Position numbers and translations under genes: made by a program. Shown here piece by piece: positions 43,306 through 52,500 of a stretch of 64,000 nt of DNA. This DNA comes from Actinomadura sp. K4S16 (lineage in GTDB: Bacteria; Actinomycetota; Actinomycetes; Streptosporangiales; Streptosporangiaceae). The DNA lies in NCBI RefSeq assembly GCF_008327685.1, contig NZ_BDDE01000012.1:434001-498000 (forward strand), read 5' to 3'. The notes beneath the pieces were generated by a model. It was given only the letters and a program-made list of their open reading frames with translations, was not told where the DNA came from and made no database searches. Numbering within the stretch: position 1 is the stretch's first letter; each line of letters starts with the position of its first letter.

Positions 43306-43388
43306 CCCGGCCCTCTCGGCCCGGGCCCGTTCCTGACAACCGAATGCCGTTCTAATAGGCTGTGGCCACCTCCGAGAAAGGTGTGGTC

Positions 43389-45521
43389 ATGGGCATCGGG
43401 CTGACCGAGGAACACGAGGCGCTCGCGGCGTCGGTGCGCGGCTTCACCGAGCGTGCCGTCACGCGGCAGGCCGTCCGGGACGCGGACGCGGGGTTCTGGC
43501 CCGCGCTCGCCGAGCAGGGCCTCCTCGGACTGCACCTGCCCGAGGACGCCGGCGGCGACGGATTCGGGATCCTGGAGCAGGCCGTCGTGCTGGAGGAGCT
43601 GGGCCGGGCGCTCGCCCCCGGCCTCTACACCCCCACCGTGCTGGCGTCGGCGATCATGCACGCGGCCGGGGCCGAGGCGTGCGGGCTCGTCACGGGGGAC
43701 CGGAAGGCGGCGGTCGGGCTTTCGGGCGGCCTCGACATCGACGGCTCCACCGTCTCCGGGACGGTGCAGCCGGTGCTGGGCGCGCCCCTGGCCGACCTCT
43801 TCGTGCTCCCGGCCGGTGACCGCTGGGTCGTCCTGCGGCGGGACGACGTCACCGTCGAGCCGCTGGAGTCCCTCGACATCACCCGCCCGGTCGGATCGGT
43901 CACGGTCACGGACGTGTCTCTACCGGACGAGAGTGTCATGAGCGGCGTGAACGTGCATGCCCTCGCCGTCGTCCTTCTTGGGGCCGAGGCATGCGGGGTC
44001 GCGGGCCGGGCCCTGGACGACGCCGTCGCGTACGCGAAGCTGCGTGAGCAGTTCGGCCGTCCGATCGGCCAGTTCCAGGGCGTCAAGCACAAGTGCGCGC
44101 GCATGCTCATCGCCGTGGAGCGCGCCAGGGCAGCCGTTTGGGACGCCGCGCGCGCTCTGGACGAGCCAGAAGAACAGCGCGACTACGCCATCGCAGTAGC
44201 CGCCGCCCTAGCAGCGGACGCCGCCGTGACCTGCGCCGAAGGCAACATCCAGGTTCATGGAGGCATCGGCTACACCTATGAGCACGATGCCCACCTCCTC
44301 TACCGGCGGGCCCTGACCCTCCGCGCGCTCCTAGGACGGACGAGCAAGCACCAGGCGACCCTCGCCGCGCTGGCGGTCAAGGGCGTCCGGCGTCCGATGA
44401 GCATCGAGCTGGCCGAGGACGCGGCGCCGGTCCGCGAGGAGATCCGGGCCCGCGTCGCCGAGCTGGCCGCGATGGAGCCGCTCGAACAGCGCGCCGCGAT
44501 GGCGGAGGGCGGCTGGGTGACGCCGCACCTGCCGACGCCGTGGGGTCGCGGCGCCGGGCCGCTCGAACAGATCGTGATCCAGCAGGAGCTCAAGGCGGCG
44601 AAGGTGCGCCCGGTGCCGCTGATGATCGCGGCGTGGGTCGTCCCGTCGCTGGTCCAGTACGGCACGCCCGAGCAGCAGGAGCGGTTCCTGCCGCCGACGC
44701 TGCGCGGCGAGATCATCTGGTGCCAGCTGTTCTCCGAGCCGGGCGCGGGCTCCGACCTCGCCGGGCTGCGGACGCGCGCCGAGCGCGTCGAGGGCGGCTG
44801 GAAGATCACCGGGCAGAAGATCTGGACGTCGCTGGCCCGCGAGGCGCAGTGGGGGATCTGCGTCGCCCGCACCGATCCGGACCGTCCCAAGCACGACGGG
44901 ATCACCTACTTCCTCGTCGACATGTCCTCGCCCGGCATCGAGGTCCGCCCGCTGCGCGAGTGCACCGGCGACGCCGTGTTCAACGAGGTGTTCCTGGACG
45001 GCGTGTTCGTGCCGGACGACCTCGTGGTGGGGCCGGTCAACGAGGGCTGGCGCGTCGCCCGCACGACGCTGGCGAACGAGCGGGTCGGCCTGACGAGCAG
45101 CTTCCAGCTCGGCGGCGACCTGCCCAGGCTGCTCGCCCTCGCGGCCGAGCTCGGCCTGGACGGCGACCCGCTCGTCCGCGCCGCCGTCGGCCGGCTGGCC
45201 TGCGACGAGCACGCGTTCAACCTGCTCGGGCTGCGCGCCACGCTCAAGCGGCTGTCGGGCACGGACCCGGGGGCGACGGCGAACGTCCGCAAGCTGGTGG
45301 CGATGGAGCACGGCCAGCAGGTCACCGAGTTCGGGTTCACGCTGCTCGGCGAGGAGGGCGCCCTGACCGGCGGGCGGCGCGACCCCCTGCGCGCCCGCTG
45401 GACCCGCTACCTGCTCGCGTCCCGGGCGATGACGATCGGCGGCGGCACCACCGAGGTCAACCTGAACGTGATCGGCGAGCGGATCCTCGGCCTGCCCCGG
45501 GACCCCGAGCCGGTCGGGTAG
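43389..45521 (+). CDS. Fused two-domain acyl-CoA dehydrogenase (FadE34/ChsE3 type)
   Basis: The 710-residue protein contains two complete acyl-CoA dehydrogenase units. The first spans about 1-325, with REQFGRPIGQFQGVKH and VHGGIGYTYEHDAHL. The second spans about 330-710, with FSEPGAGSDLAGL, GWKITGQKIWTS and the base-containing GGGTTEVNLNVIGERILGLPRD. Mycobacterial FadE34 has the same single-chain alpha/beta design and oxidises sterol side-chain acyl-CoAs. The length also matches. GAGAAAGG precedes the ATG at 43389. Only a KstR half-site (GTTCTA) lies upstream. Together with the 57-64 kb genes it suggests steroid or sterol catabolism. Confidence 0.88.
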   Translation: MGIGLTEEHEALAASVRGFTERAVTRQAVRDADAGFWPALAEQGLLGLHLPEDAGGDGFGILEQAVVLEELGRALAPGLYTPTVLASAIMHAAGAEACGLVTGDRKAAVGLSGGLDIDGSTVSGTVQPVLGAPLADLFVLPAGDRWVVLRRDDVTVEPLESLDITRPVGSVTVTDVSLPDESVMSGVNVHALAVVLLGAEACGVAGRALDDAVAYAKLREQFGRPIGQFQGVKHKCARMLIAVERARAAVWDAARALDEPEEQRDYAIAVAAALAADAAVTCAEGNIQVHGGIGYTYEHDAHLLYRRALTLRALLGRTSKHQATLAALAVKGVRRPMSIELAEDAAPVREEIRARVAELAAMEPLEQRAAMAEGGWVTPHLPTPWGRGAGPLEQIVIQQELKAAKVRPVPLMIAAWVVPSLVQYGTPEQQERFLPPTLRGEIIWCQLFSEPGAGSDLAGLRTRAERVEGGWKITGQKIWTSLAREAQWGICVARTDPDRPKHDGITYFLVDMSSPGIEVRPLRECTGDAVFNEVFLDGVFVPDDLVVGPVNEGWRVARTTLANERVGLTSSFQLGGDLPRLLALAAELGLDGDPLVRAAVGRLACDEHAFNLLGLRATLKRLSGTDPGATANVRKLVAMEHGQQVTEFGFTLLGEEGALTGGRRDPLRARWTRYLLASRAMTIGGGTTEVNLNVIGERILGLPRDPEPVG

Positions 45522-45551
45522 CGTCCAGGCTCACATGCGGGAGCGGACTGC

Positions 45552-47264
45552 TTGACCGACCGGACGCGGCACCTGGTGGCCGCCCTCACCGGCCTCGGGC
45601 TCGGGCTCGCGGCACTGGGGCCGGGGCTCGCGCCCGGCTTCGTGCTGTCCTACGACATGGTGTTCGTGCCCGATCCGGCGTTCACCCGCATGACGTTCGG
45701 GCTGACCGGGGTCGTGCCCCGGCACGTGCCGAGCGACGCGTTCGTCACCGCGCTCTCCACCGTGTTCCCGGCGGACGCGCTGCAGAAGCTCGTCCTGCTC
45801 GCGGTCTTCGTGACGGCGTGCACGTCGGCGGCCTCGCTGGTCCCGTCGCCCCGGCTGCCGCCGCGCCTGGCCGCCGGCGTCTGCTACGCCTGGAACCCGT
45901 TCGTCGCCGAGCGGCTGCTGCTGGGGCAGTGGGCGCTCCTCCTCGGCTACGCGGCCCTGCCCTGGGTGGTCGCGGCGGCCGCGCGGACGGAGGAGCCCGG
46001 CGGCGGCCGCCGCCTCGTCCGGACCCTGCTCCCCGCCGCGATCGGCGGTTTCGCGGCCTTGACGGTCTCGGCCCTGACGGCCCTGGCCGTCGCCCTCGTG
46101 AGCTCGGCAAGGGTCCAGCGCCTCCGCGCCGGCCTGCGGGTCGTGGCCGCCGCGGGCGTGCTGAGCCTGCCGTGGCTGATACCGGGAGCGCTGCGTCCGG
46201 CCGGTGTGCCAGGGGACGGGACGGCCGTCGACCTGTTCGCGGCCAGGGCGGACACACCGTTCGGGACGCTCGGGAGCCTGCTCCTGCTCGGCGGGGTCTG
46301 GAACGGCGAGACGGTGCCGCGCGGCTACGGGGCGCCGGTCACCGCGACGCTCTGGCTGCTCGTGGTGCTCATCGCGCTGGCCGCCTACTGGCGATGGTGC
46401 CGCGAGCCCGTCTGGTGGAGGGGCGCGGCCGTGGCGGCGGCGATCGGGTTCGCCGTGGCGGCTCTCGGCGCGGTGGCGGCCCCGGTCCTCCAAGTCCTCA
46501 TCGACCTCTGGCCGGGGTTCGCCGTCCTCCGCGACGGGCAGCAGTACGCGGCCCCGCTCGCCGTCGTGGTCGCCGTGGGGCTCGGTGCGGCCGCCGACCG
46601 GGCGGCCGAGGCCAGGTGGCCGGGAGTGGCCGCCGGCGCGGCGGCCGTTCCGGTGCTCCTGCTGCCGACACTGGCGTGGGGCGCGGCGGGGGACTTGCGG
46701 TCCGTCCGATACCCCGGCGACTGGGCCCGCGCACGGCAGATCATCGACGGCGACCCGGCGTCCGGGGACGTGCTGGTCCTGCCGTGGGCGTCCTACCGGA
46801 GCTACCCGTGGAACCACGGCCGCCGGGTACTCGACCCGTTGCCCCGCTACCTGCACCGCCGCGTCATCGTGGACGACGCCGTCACCGTGGGCGGGACGAC
46901 CGTCGCGCCCGAGGACCCCAGGGCGATCAGGCTCGCGCCCGCCGCGCGGACCGGAACACCGCCCGCGGCGACACTGCGTGACGAGGGCGTACGGTACGTC
47001 GTCGTGGACGCGGAGCCGGGCGCCAACCGTCCCTCCGGCGCCGCCACCGAGGTCCTGCGCGGCCCTGACCTGGTCGTCTACCGGATCGAAGGGGCCGGTG
47101 GGGGAGTCCGGGACGCGGTCCCGGCCGCGCCCGCGGCGGCCGCGTGGGCGGTGACGAGTCTGGCCGTTTTCTGGTCAATCCTGCCCTCAGGGACTACTCT
47201 GAGCTTCCCGTTACTCGGCGGTATCACGCGCCGCAGATCCGACCCCCGACGAAGGACCCCCTGA
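45552..47264 (+). CDS. Polytopic membrane protein, GT-C glycosyltransferase-like
   Basis: The 570-residue protein starts at TTG and has ten or more hydrophobic segments, with YDMVFVPDPAFTRM in the first extracytoplasmic loop and a C-terminal outer domain (GDWARARQIIDGDP, VLPWASYRSYPWNHGRRVLDPLPRY). The layout of membrane bundle, Asp-containing first loop and soluble tail is that of GT-C enzymes using polyprenyl-linked sugars. It resembles regions of AftD encoded downstream. The DUF2613 peptide gene overlaps its stop by 1 nt. Transferase activity is inferred, not evident. Confidence 0.65.
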   Translation: MTDRTRHLVAALTGLGLGLAALGPGLAPGFVLSYDMVFVPDPAFTRMTFGLTGVVPRHVPSDAFVTALSTVFPADALQKLVLLAVFVTACTSAASLVPSPRLPPRLAAGVCYAWNPFVAERLLLGQWALLLGYAALPWVVAAAARTEEPGGGRRLVRTLLPAAIGGFAALTVSALTALAVALVSSARVQRLRAGLRVVAAAGVLSLPWLIPGALRPAGVPGDGTAVDLFAARADTPFGTLGSLLLLGGVWNGETVPRGYGAPVTATLWLLVVLIALAAYWRWCREPVWWRGAAVAAAIGFAVAALGAVAAPVLQVLIDLWPGFAVLRDGQQYAAPLAVVVAVGLGAAADRAAEARWPGVAAGAAAVPVLLLPTLAWGAAGDLRSVRYPGDWARARQIIDGDPASGDVLVLPWASYRSYPWNHGRRVLDPLPRYLHRRVIVDDAVTVGGTTVAPEDPRAIRLAPAARTGTPPAATLRDEGVRYVVVDAEPGANRPSGAATEVLRGPDLVVYRIEGAGGGVRDAVPAAPAAAAWAVTSLAVFWSILPSGTTLSFPLLGGITRRRSDPRRRTP

Positions 47265-47395
47265 TGCGCATCGCCATCGCCGCAATCGTCGGCGTCCTGC
47301 TGGCCGCCGGAGCGTCGTTCGGCGCCGTCCAGCTCGCGAACGCCTCCCAGAAGGACCCCGTCATCAAGCCGCTGTACAACTACGGCTCCCGGTGA
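47264..47395 (+). CDS. DUF2613 small secreted/membrane peptide
   Basis: The 43-residue peptide MRIAIAAIVGVLLAAGASFG... has one hydrophobic N-terminal helix and the tail KPLYNYGSR. It matches the DUF2613 family, of which mycobacterial Rv0236A lies beside aftD. Here too it is in the aftD neighbourhood, with only two glycosyltransferase genes between. The ATG overlaps the upstream stop (TGATG). The function is unknown, but conserved linkage suggests a partner of the arabinosyltransferase machinery. Confidence 0.78.
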   Translation: MRIAIAAIVGVLLAAGASFGAVQLANASQKDPVIKPLYNYGSR

Positions 47396-47408
47396 CGTGT
47401 AGGCCCTG

Positions 47409-48347
47409 ATGGGGACCTGGCGTGACCGGCCGGCGCTCCTGGAGATCGTCGTCCCCGCCCACAACGAGGCCGACCGGCTTCCGGCGGGGCTGGATCTGCT
47501 GTGCGCCAAGCTCGCCGCGCTGCCGGTGCGGGCGGCGGTCATCGTCGTCGACAACGCCAGCACCGACGGGACGGCCGGGATCGTCGAGGCCTGGGAGGGG
47601 CCGGTCCCCGTCCGGCTGGTGCGCTGCGAACGCCGGGGAAAGGGAGCGGCGGTCCGGGCCGGACTGCTCGAGACACGGGCCCCCTACGTGGGGTTCATGG
47701 ACGCCGATATGGCAACAGACCTCGCCGCGCTGGACGAAGCCATCGTCCTGCTGCGCGAGGGCCGCCCGGTCGTGGTCGGGTCAAGGCGCCACGGTCGGTC
47801 GGTCGTCCAGGGGTACGCGCTGCCCGTCAGGCGCCTCGGCGCCATCACGTTCAACCGGATCGTCCGCGACCTCGTGGGCGGCATCCCCGACACCCAGTGC
47901 GGGTTCAAGTTCTTCTACGGCCCGCTGGGGCGGGCCGCGGCGGCGGACCTGCGCACGGTCGGCTTCTCGTTCGACGTCGAGCTCCTCGCCCACTGCGTGC
48001 GGCGGGGGGCGTCGGTCACGGACATTCCGGTGATCTGGCGCGACCGTCCGGGGTCGACGTTCTCGGTCCGGCGGCACTCGCTGCAATGCCTGCTCGACCT
48101 GGTCCGGATCCGGGCGCGCGCCGGATTCCGGCTGCCCTTCGTGCCGATGGTGTCGAACATCCCGATCGTCCCGCTCCGGGCGGCCCTGGGGGAGCCGGTC
48201 CCGGTGCCGGTCGCCCTGGCGGAGTCCCTGACCCTGGCGAACTCGACCACCCTGTCGAACCCGGTCGCCCTGTCGAACCCGGTCGCCCTGTCGAAGCCGG
48301 TCGCCCTGCCGGAGAACGCCTCCACGTCGCGCGCGAAGACGGGATGA
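47409..48347 (+). CDS. GT2 family glycosyltransferase (polyprenyl-phosphate sugar transferase-like)
   Basis: The 312-residue protein has the GT2 nucleotide-sugar site: EIVVPAHNEADRLP, VVDNASTDGTAGIVE and the metal-binding FMDADMATD (DxD-like). The dolichyl-phosphate glucosyltransferase-like region DTQCGFKFFYG follows. It lacks membrane helices, so it probably makes a polyprenyl-phosphate sugar at the inner face for the GT-C enzymes nearby. The last 50 residues are low complexity, built from three in-frame 6-residue repeats, and may be dispensable. It overlaps the GT4 gene by 4 nt. Confidence 0.85.
   Translation: MGTWRDRPALLEIVVPAHNEADRLPAGLDLLCAKLAALPVRAAVIVVDNASTDGTAGIVEAWEGPVPVRLVRCERRGKGAAVRAGLLETRAPYVGFMDADMATDLAALDEAIVLLREGRPVVVGSRRHGRSVVQGYALPVRRLGAITFNRIVRDLVGGIPDTQCGFKFFYGPLGRAAAADLRTVGFSFDVELLAHCVRRGASVTDIPVIWRDRPGSTFSVRRHSLQCLLDLVRIRARAGFRLPFVPMVSNIPIVPLRAALGEPVPVPVALAESLTLANSTTLSNPVALSNPVALSKPVALPENASTSRAKTG
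48258..48311 (+). repeat. Three 18-nt in-frame repeats at the end of the GT2 gene
   Basis: Units at 48258-48275, 48276-48293 and 48294-48311 encode NPVALS, NPVALS and KPVALP. They form part of a non-conserved tail. Confidence 0.85.
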
Positions 48348-49528
48348 GCGAGAAACTGCGGCTGGCGGTCGTCAACTGGCGGGATCCCTGGCATCCCGCC
48401 GCCGGCGGCGCCGAGCGCTACGCCTGGGAACTGGCGCGCAGGCTCGCCGGTGAAGGAGCCCGCGTCCACTACGTGACGAGCAGGGCGCCGGGGCAGAAGC
48501 GCAGGGAACGGGCCGAGGACGTGGAGTTCGTGCGTCTCGGCGGCCGTTTCACCGTCTACCCCCTCGTGCTGCTGTGGATGCTGGGGTTCCGCCTGGGGCG
48601 GGGACGCTTCGACGCGGTCATCGACTGCCAGAACGGCATCCCGTTCTTCACGCCGTGGGTTCTGCCACGGCGCGTACCGGTGTTCTGCGTCATCCACCAT
48701 GTGCACGACGCCCAGTTCGGCTTGTACTTCCCCAGATGGCTCGCTTGGATCGGCCAGGTCCTGGAGAGCCCGGTGAGCCGCTGGACGTACCGGCGGCATG
48801 CGTTCGTGGTCGTCTCGCCATCCACGCAGCGCGCCGTCAGGGAGCGACTGGGCTGGACGGGGCCGACCCACGTCGTCCACAACGGAACGGTGGTCGCCGA
48901 ACCCGACGGCGTGGTCACGGAGCCCGCCGGGGACCCTGACCTCGTCTGCGTGACCCGGCTCGTCCCGCACAAGCGCCTCCCCCTGCTCCTCGACCTCGCC
49001 GCGGACCTCGCCGAGACCCATCCAGGGCTGAAGCTCCACATCGTCGGGGACGGCCCCGAAGCGGGCACGCTCGCCGCCGGGATCGAAGACCGCGGCCTGG
49101 AGAAGATCGTCGTCGCCCACGGCTACGTCCCCGAGAACGTGAAGGCGGCCCTGGTCGCCCGCGCCGACCTGCACCTCAGCACTTCCCAGGGCGAGGGCTG
49201 GGGACTCAGCGTCATCGAGGCCGCGGCCCTCGGCGTCCCGACCGTCGCGCACGACGTGGACGGCCTGCGCGACGCCGTCCGCGACGGGGCCACCGGATGG
49301 CTCGTCCGAGCGGGCGACGACCAGGCCGACGTCGTCCGGCGCGCCCTCAAGGACCTGGCCGGTCGCACGGAGCGCGATCGGGTCGCCACGGAATGTCAGA
49401 GGTGGGCGGCAGAGTTCGACTGGGCGCACACCGCCGCCCGGATGCGGGGCCTCATCGACTCCGCGGTCCGGGGCGATCCGGGCGGCGCGCGGGGCGACCG
49501 AAGGTACGGTGACGAACACCCTGGCTGA
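48344..49528 (+). CDS. GT4 family glycosyltransferase
   Basis: The 394-residue GT-B protein has an N-terminal acceptor domain (WHPAAGGAERYAWELARRLA) and a C-terminal donor domain (VCVTRLVPHKRLPLLLDLAADL, HIVGDGPEAGTLA, and the EGWGLSVIEAAALGVPTVA retaining-GT4 motif). Members are mannosyl- or glucosyltransferases of envelope glycans and lipids. The start overlaps the GT2 stop (ATGA), so the two probably act in one pathway feeding AftD. The sugar specificity cannot be told. Confidence 0.88.
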   Translation: MSEKLRLAVVNWRDPWHPAAGGAERYAWELARRLAGEGARVHYVTSRAPGQKRRERAEDVEFVRLGGRFTVYPLVLLWMLGFRLGRGRFDAVIDCQNGIPFFTPWVLPRRVPVFCVIHHVHDAQFGLYFPRWLAWIGQVLESPVSRWTYRRHAFVVVSPSTQRAVRERLGWTGPTHVVHNGTVVAEPDGVVTEPAGDPDLVCVTRLVPHKRLPLLLDLAADLAETHPGLKLHIVGDGPEAGTLAAGIEDRGLEKIVVAHGYVPENVKAALVARADLHLSTSQGEGWGLSVIEAAALGVPTVAHDVDGLRDAVRDGATGWLVRAGDDQADVVRRALKDLAGRTERDRVATECQRWAAEFDWAHTAARMRGLIDSAVRGDPGGARGDRRYGDEHPG

Positions 49529-49591
49529 CGTCCGGGGCAGCACCCGGGGAGCAGGGCCCCGGGGACCACAGGAGAGGGGCAGAGGGCGAGC

Positions 49592-52500
49592 ATGGCCGTG
49601 GGAGAGGCGAATCCGCCCCGCGCCGGCGCGTCCCGCCGACCCGCGCCGGACGGCCCGGACATCGCGGGCCGCGTGCGGGAGCGGCTGCGCGTCCTCGCGT
49701 GCTGCCTCGCGCTGACCGCGCTCGCGTTCGGCACCAGGCCCGGCGCGATCCTCGCCGACACCAAGATCGACATGGCGGTGAACCCGCTCGGGTTCCTCGG
49801 CCGCGCCCTGCACCTGTGGGATCCGGAGCAGTTCGGCCAGCTGCAGAACCAGGCCGTCGGCTACCTGTTCCCGATGGGGCCGTTCTTCGCGCTCGGCGAC
49901 GTGGCCGGGATGCCCGCCTGGATCACCCAGCGGTTCTGGCTGGCGCTGCTGATGTGCCTGGCGTTCCTCGGCACCTGGCGGCTCGCGGGGCGGTTCGGCA
50001 TCGGCGGCGCCGGCGGTGTCGGCGGCCCCTCCACCGCGGGCGGGCCCGGGCAGGGCGCCCGCCTGTTCGCGGCGATGGCCTACGCGCTGGCCCCCAACGG
50101 CCTCGCCACGCTCGGGCAGATCTCCTCGGAGTACCTGCCGGTCGCGATGCTGCCCTGGATCGTCCTGCCGCTGATCGGCGCGGCGACCGGGGAGACCGGG
50201 CGGCTCAGGGCCGCGGCCGCGTCGGGGCTCGCGATCGCCTGCTGCGGCGGCATCAACGCGACCGCGACCGTCGCCGTGCTGGTCGTCCCGGTCGTGTACG
50301 TGGTGACGCGGCCGCGCGGCTCGTTCCGGGCGCGGATGCTCGCGTGGTGGTCGCTGGGCGCGGGCGCGGCCACGGCCTGGTGGCTCGTCCCGCTGCTGCT
50401 CACCGGGACGTACGGGTTCTCCTGGCTGACCTACACCGAGAAGGCCGAGACGACGGCGGGGCCGACCGGCCTGGTCAACGTGCTGCGCGGCGCGGAGCGC
50501 TGGGTCAACTACCTGGTCGTGGACGGGCAGGTCTGGGCGCCGGTCGGGCACGGCCTGTCGCTCGGCCCGGTGGCGATCGTCTGCACGGGCCTCGCCGCCG
50601 CGCTCGGCCTCGCCGGGCTGCTGAGCCGGCTGCTGCCCGAGCGCACGTTCCTGCTGCTCACGCTGCTCGCCGGACTGGCGATCCTGTCGACGGGCCACAT
50701 CAGCGACGTGCCGAGCCCGTTCGCCGGGCAGCTCCGCGACCTGCTGGACGGCCCGCTCGCCCCGATGCGCAACCTCCACAAGTTCGACGCGGTCGTCCGG
50801 CTGCCGCTCGCGCTCGGCCTCGCCCATCTGATCGTCGCGGCGGCCCGCCGCGCGCACCCGGCGGACGGCGCGCGGAGCCCGGGCCCCGGGGCAGGTCCTG
50901 CCGCGGGGCCCGCCTCCGGCCTCCGGCCCGCCTCGCTGCTCAGCCTGCCGGTGGCCGCCGCCGTCGCGCTCGGCGGCATCGGCCTCACGGCCGCCTCGAA
51001 CGGCCTGACCGGGTCGGGCGAGTTCAACGAGGTGCCCCGCTACTGGCGGGACGCGGCGACCTGGATCAACGCGCGGGCCGGGCGGCAGGGCGTGCTGGCC
51101 GTCCCGGGCGCGCCGTTCGGCGAGTACCTGTGGGGCCGCCCGATGGACGACATCGTCCAGCCGCTGCTGTCGGCGCGCTGGGGCGTCCGGCAGCTCGTCC
51201 CGGCCGGGTCGCCCGGATACACGCGCGCGCTGGACGCGATCGACCAGCAGGTCCGGTCCGGGCAGGGGTCGCCCGGCCTGAGCGCCTTCCTCGGCCGGAT
51301 GGGCGTCCGGTACGTCCTGGTGCGCAACGACCTGCGGCGCGAGACGCTGCGCGGCGCCTGGCCCGCCCGCCTCCACCAGGCGCTCGCCGACTCGCCGGGG
51401 ATGCGCAGGGTCGCCGCGTTCGGCGCGCCCGTCGGGGGAGCCGCCGACGACGCGGTGAGCGCTGTCGACCAGAAGTACCCGGCGCTGGAGGTCTACGAGG
51501 TCGGCGGCGCCGCCGGCGTCGCGAACCTCGCCGACGCCGTGAGCCCCGTCCGCGTGTACGGAGGGCCGGAGTCGCTGCTCGCCATGGCCGACGGCGGCGC
51601 GCTCCCCGACGGGCCCGTCCTGCTCGACGACGACGCGGCCGACCTCGGCGGCGCCCCGGTCGTGACCGACTCGCCCCGCCTGCTGCGCCGCAACTTCGGG
51701 GAGCTGCACCAGACGTCCCCGACGCTCCCCGCCGCCCGCAAGGGCGAGGCCGCCGACGTCCTGGACGAGGGCTGGAAGCGCTACACGACCCACGCGACCT
51801 ACGGCGGCGGCGTCCGCGACGTCACCGCGTCCACGTCGGCGGCGGGCGACGACGCGGTCCCGCAGGCGCGCAAGCCCGAGGCGACCCCGTTCGCCGCGCT
51901 CGACGGCGACCAGTTCACCGCCTGGCGGACGGGCGGCTGGAACGGACCGGTCGGGCAGTGGCTCCGCGTCGACTTCGACAAGCCCCGCGAGGTCCAGAGC
52001 CTCACCGCCACGTTCCTCCAGGACGCGTCCCTCGGCCCCGCAGTCGCGCGCGTCGCCGTCGAGACCGAGAACGGTTCGGTGCGGCAGGACGTCCAGAAGA
52101 TCGCGACCGGGCAGCCGCTCCGCGCGCCCGCCGGCCCGACCCGCTGGCTGCGGCTGCGGATCCTCGCGCTGGCCTCCGAGCCGGCCGTGCCCGGCTTCGC
52201 GCATGCGGCCGTCACGGAGCTGTCGATCGGCGGAGTGCGGCCCGCCCGCACGTACACGATGCCCGCACCCGCCGGTTCCCGGGGGCCTGCGACATACGTG
52301 ATGAGCCGGGCGCCGGGAGCGGCGGGGGAGTGCGTGAAGGGCAACCGCCGCTGGGTGTGCTCGCCGTCCCTGGGCTCCGGCGACGAGGAGGGCGACGGGT
52401 TCGACCGGACGTTCACCGCCGCCGTCGCGGGCAGGGCCGCCGTCACCGGCACCGCCGTGCTCACCGACCGGCGGCTCATCGAGCGCTACACCGCCGCCCG

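Noticed and set aside
43337..43356. KstR operator upstream of the acyl-CoA dehydrogenase
   Set aside because: Only the GTTCTA half-site is present; the AAC half is missing.
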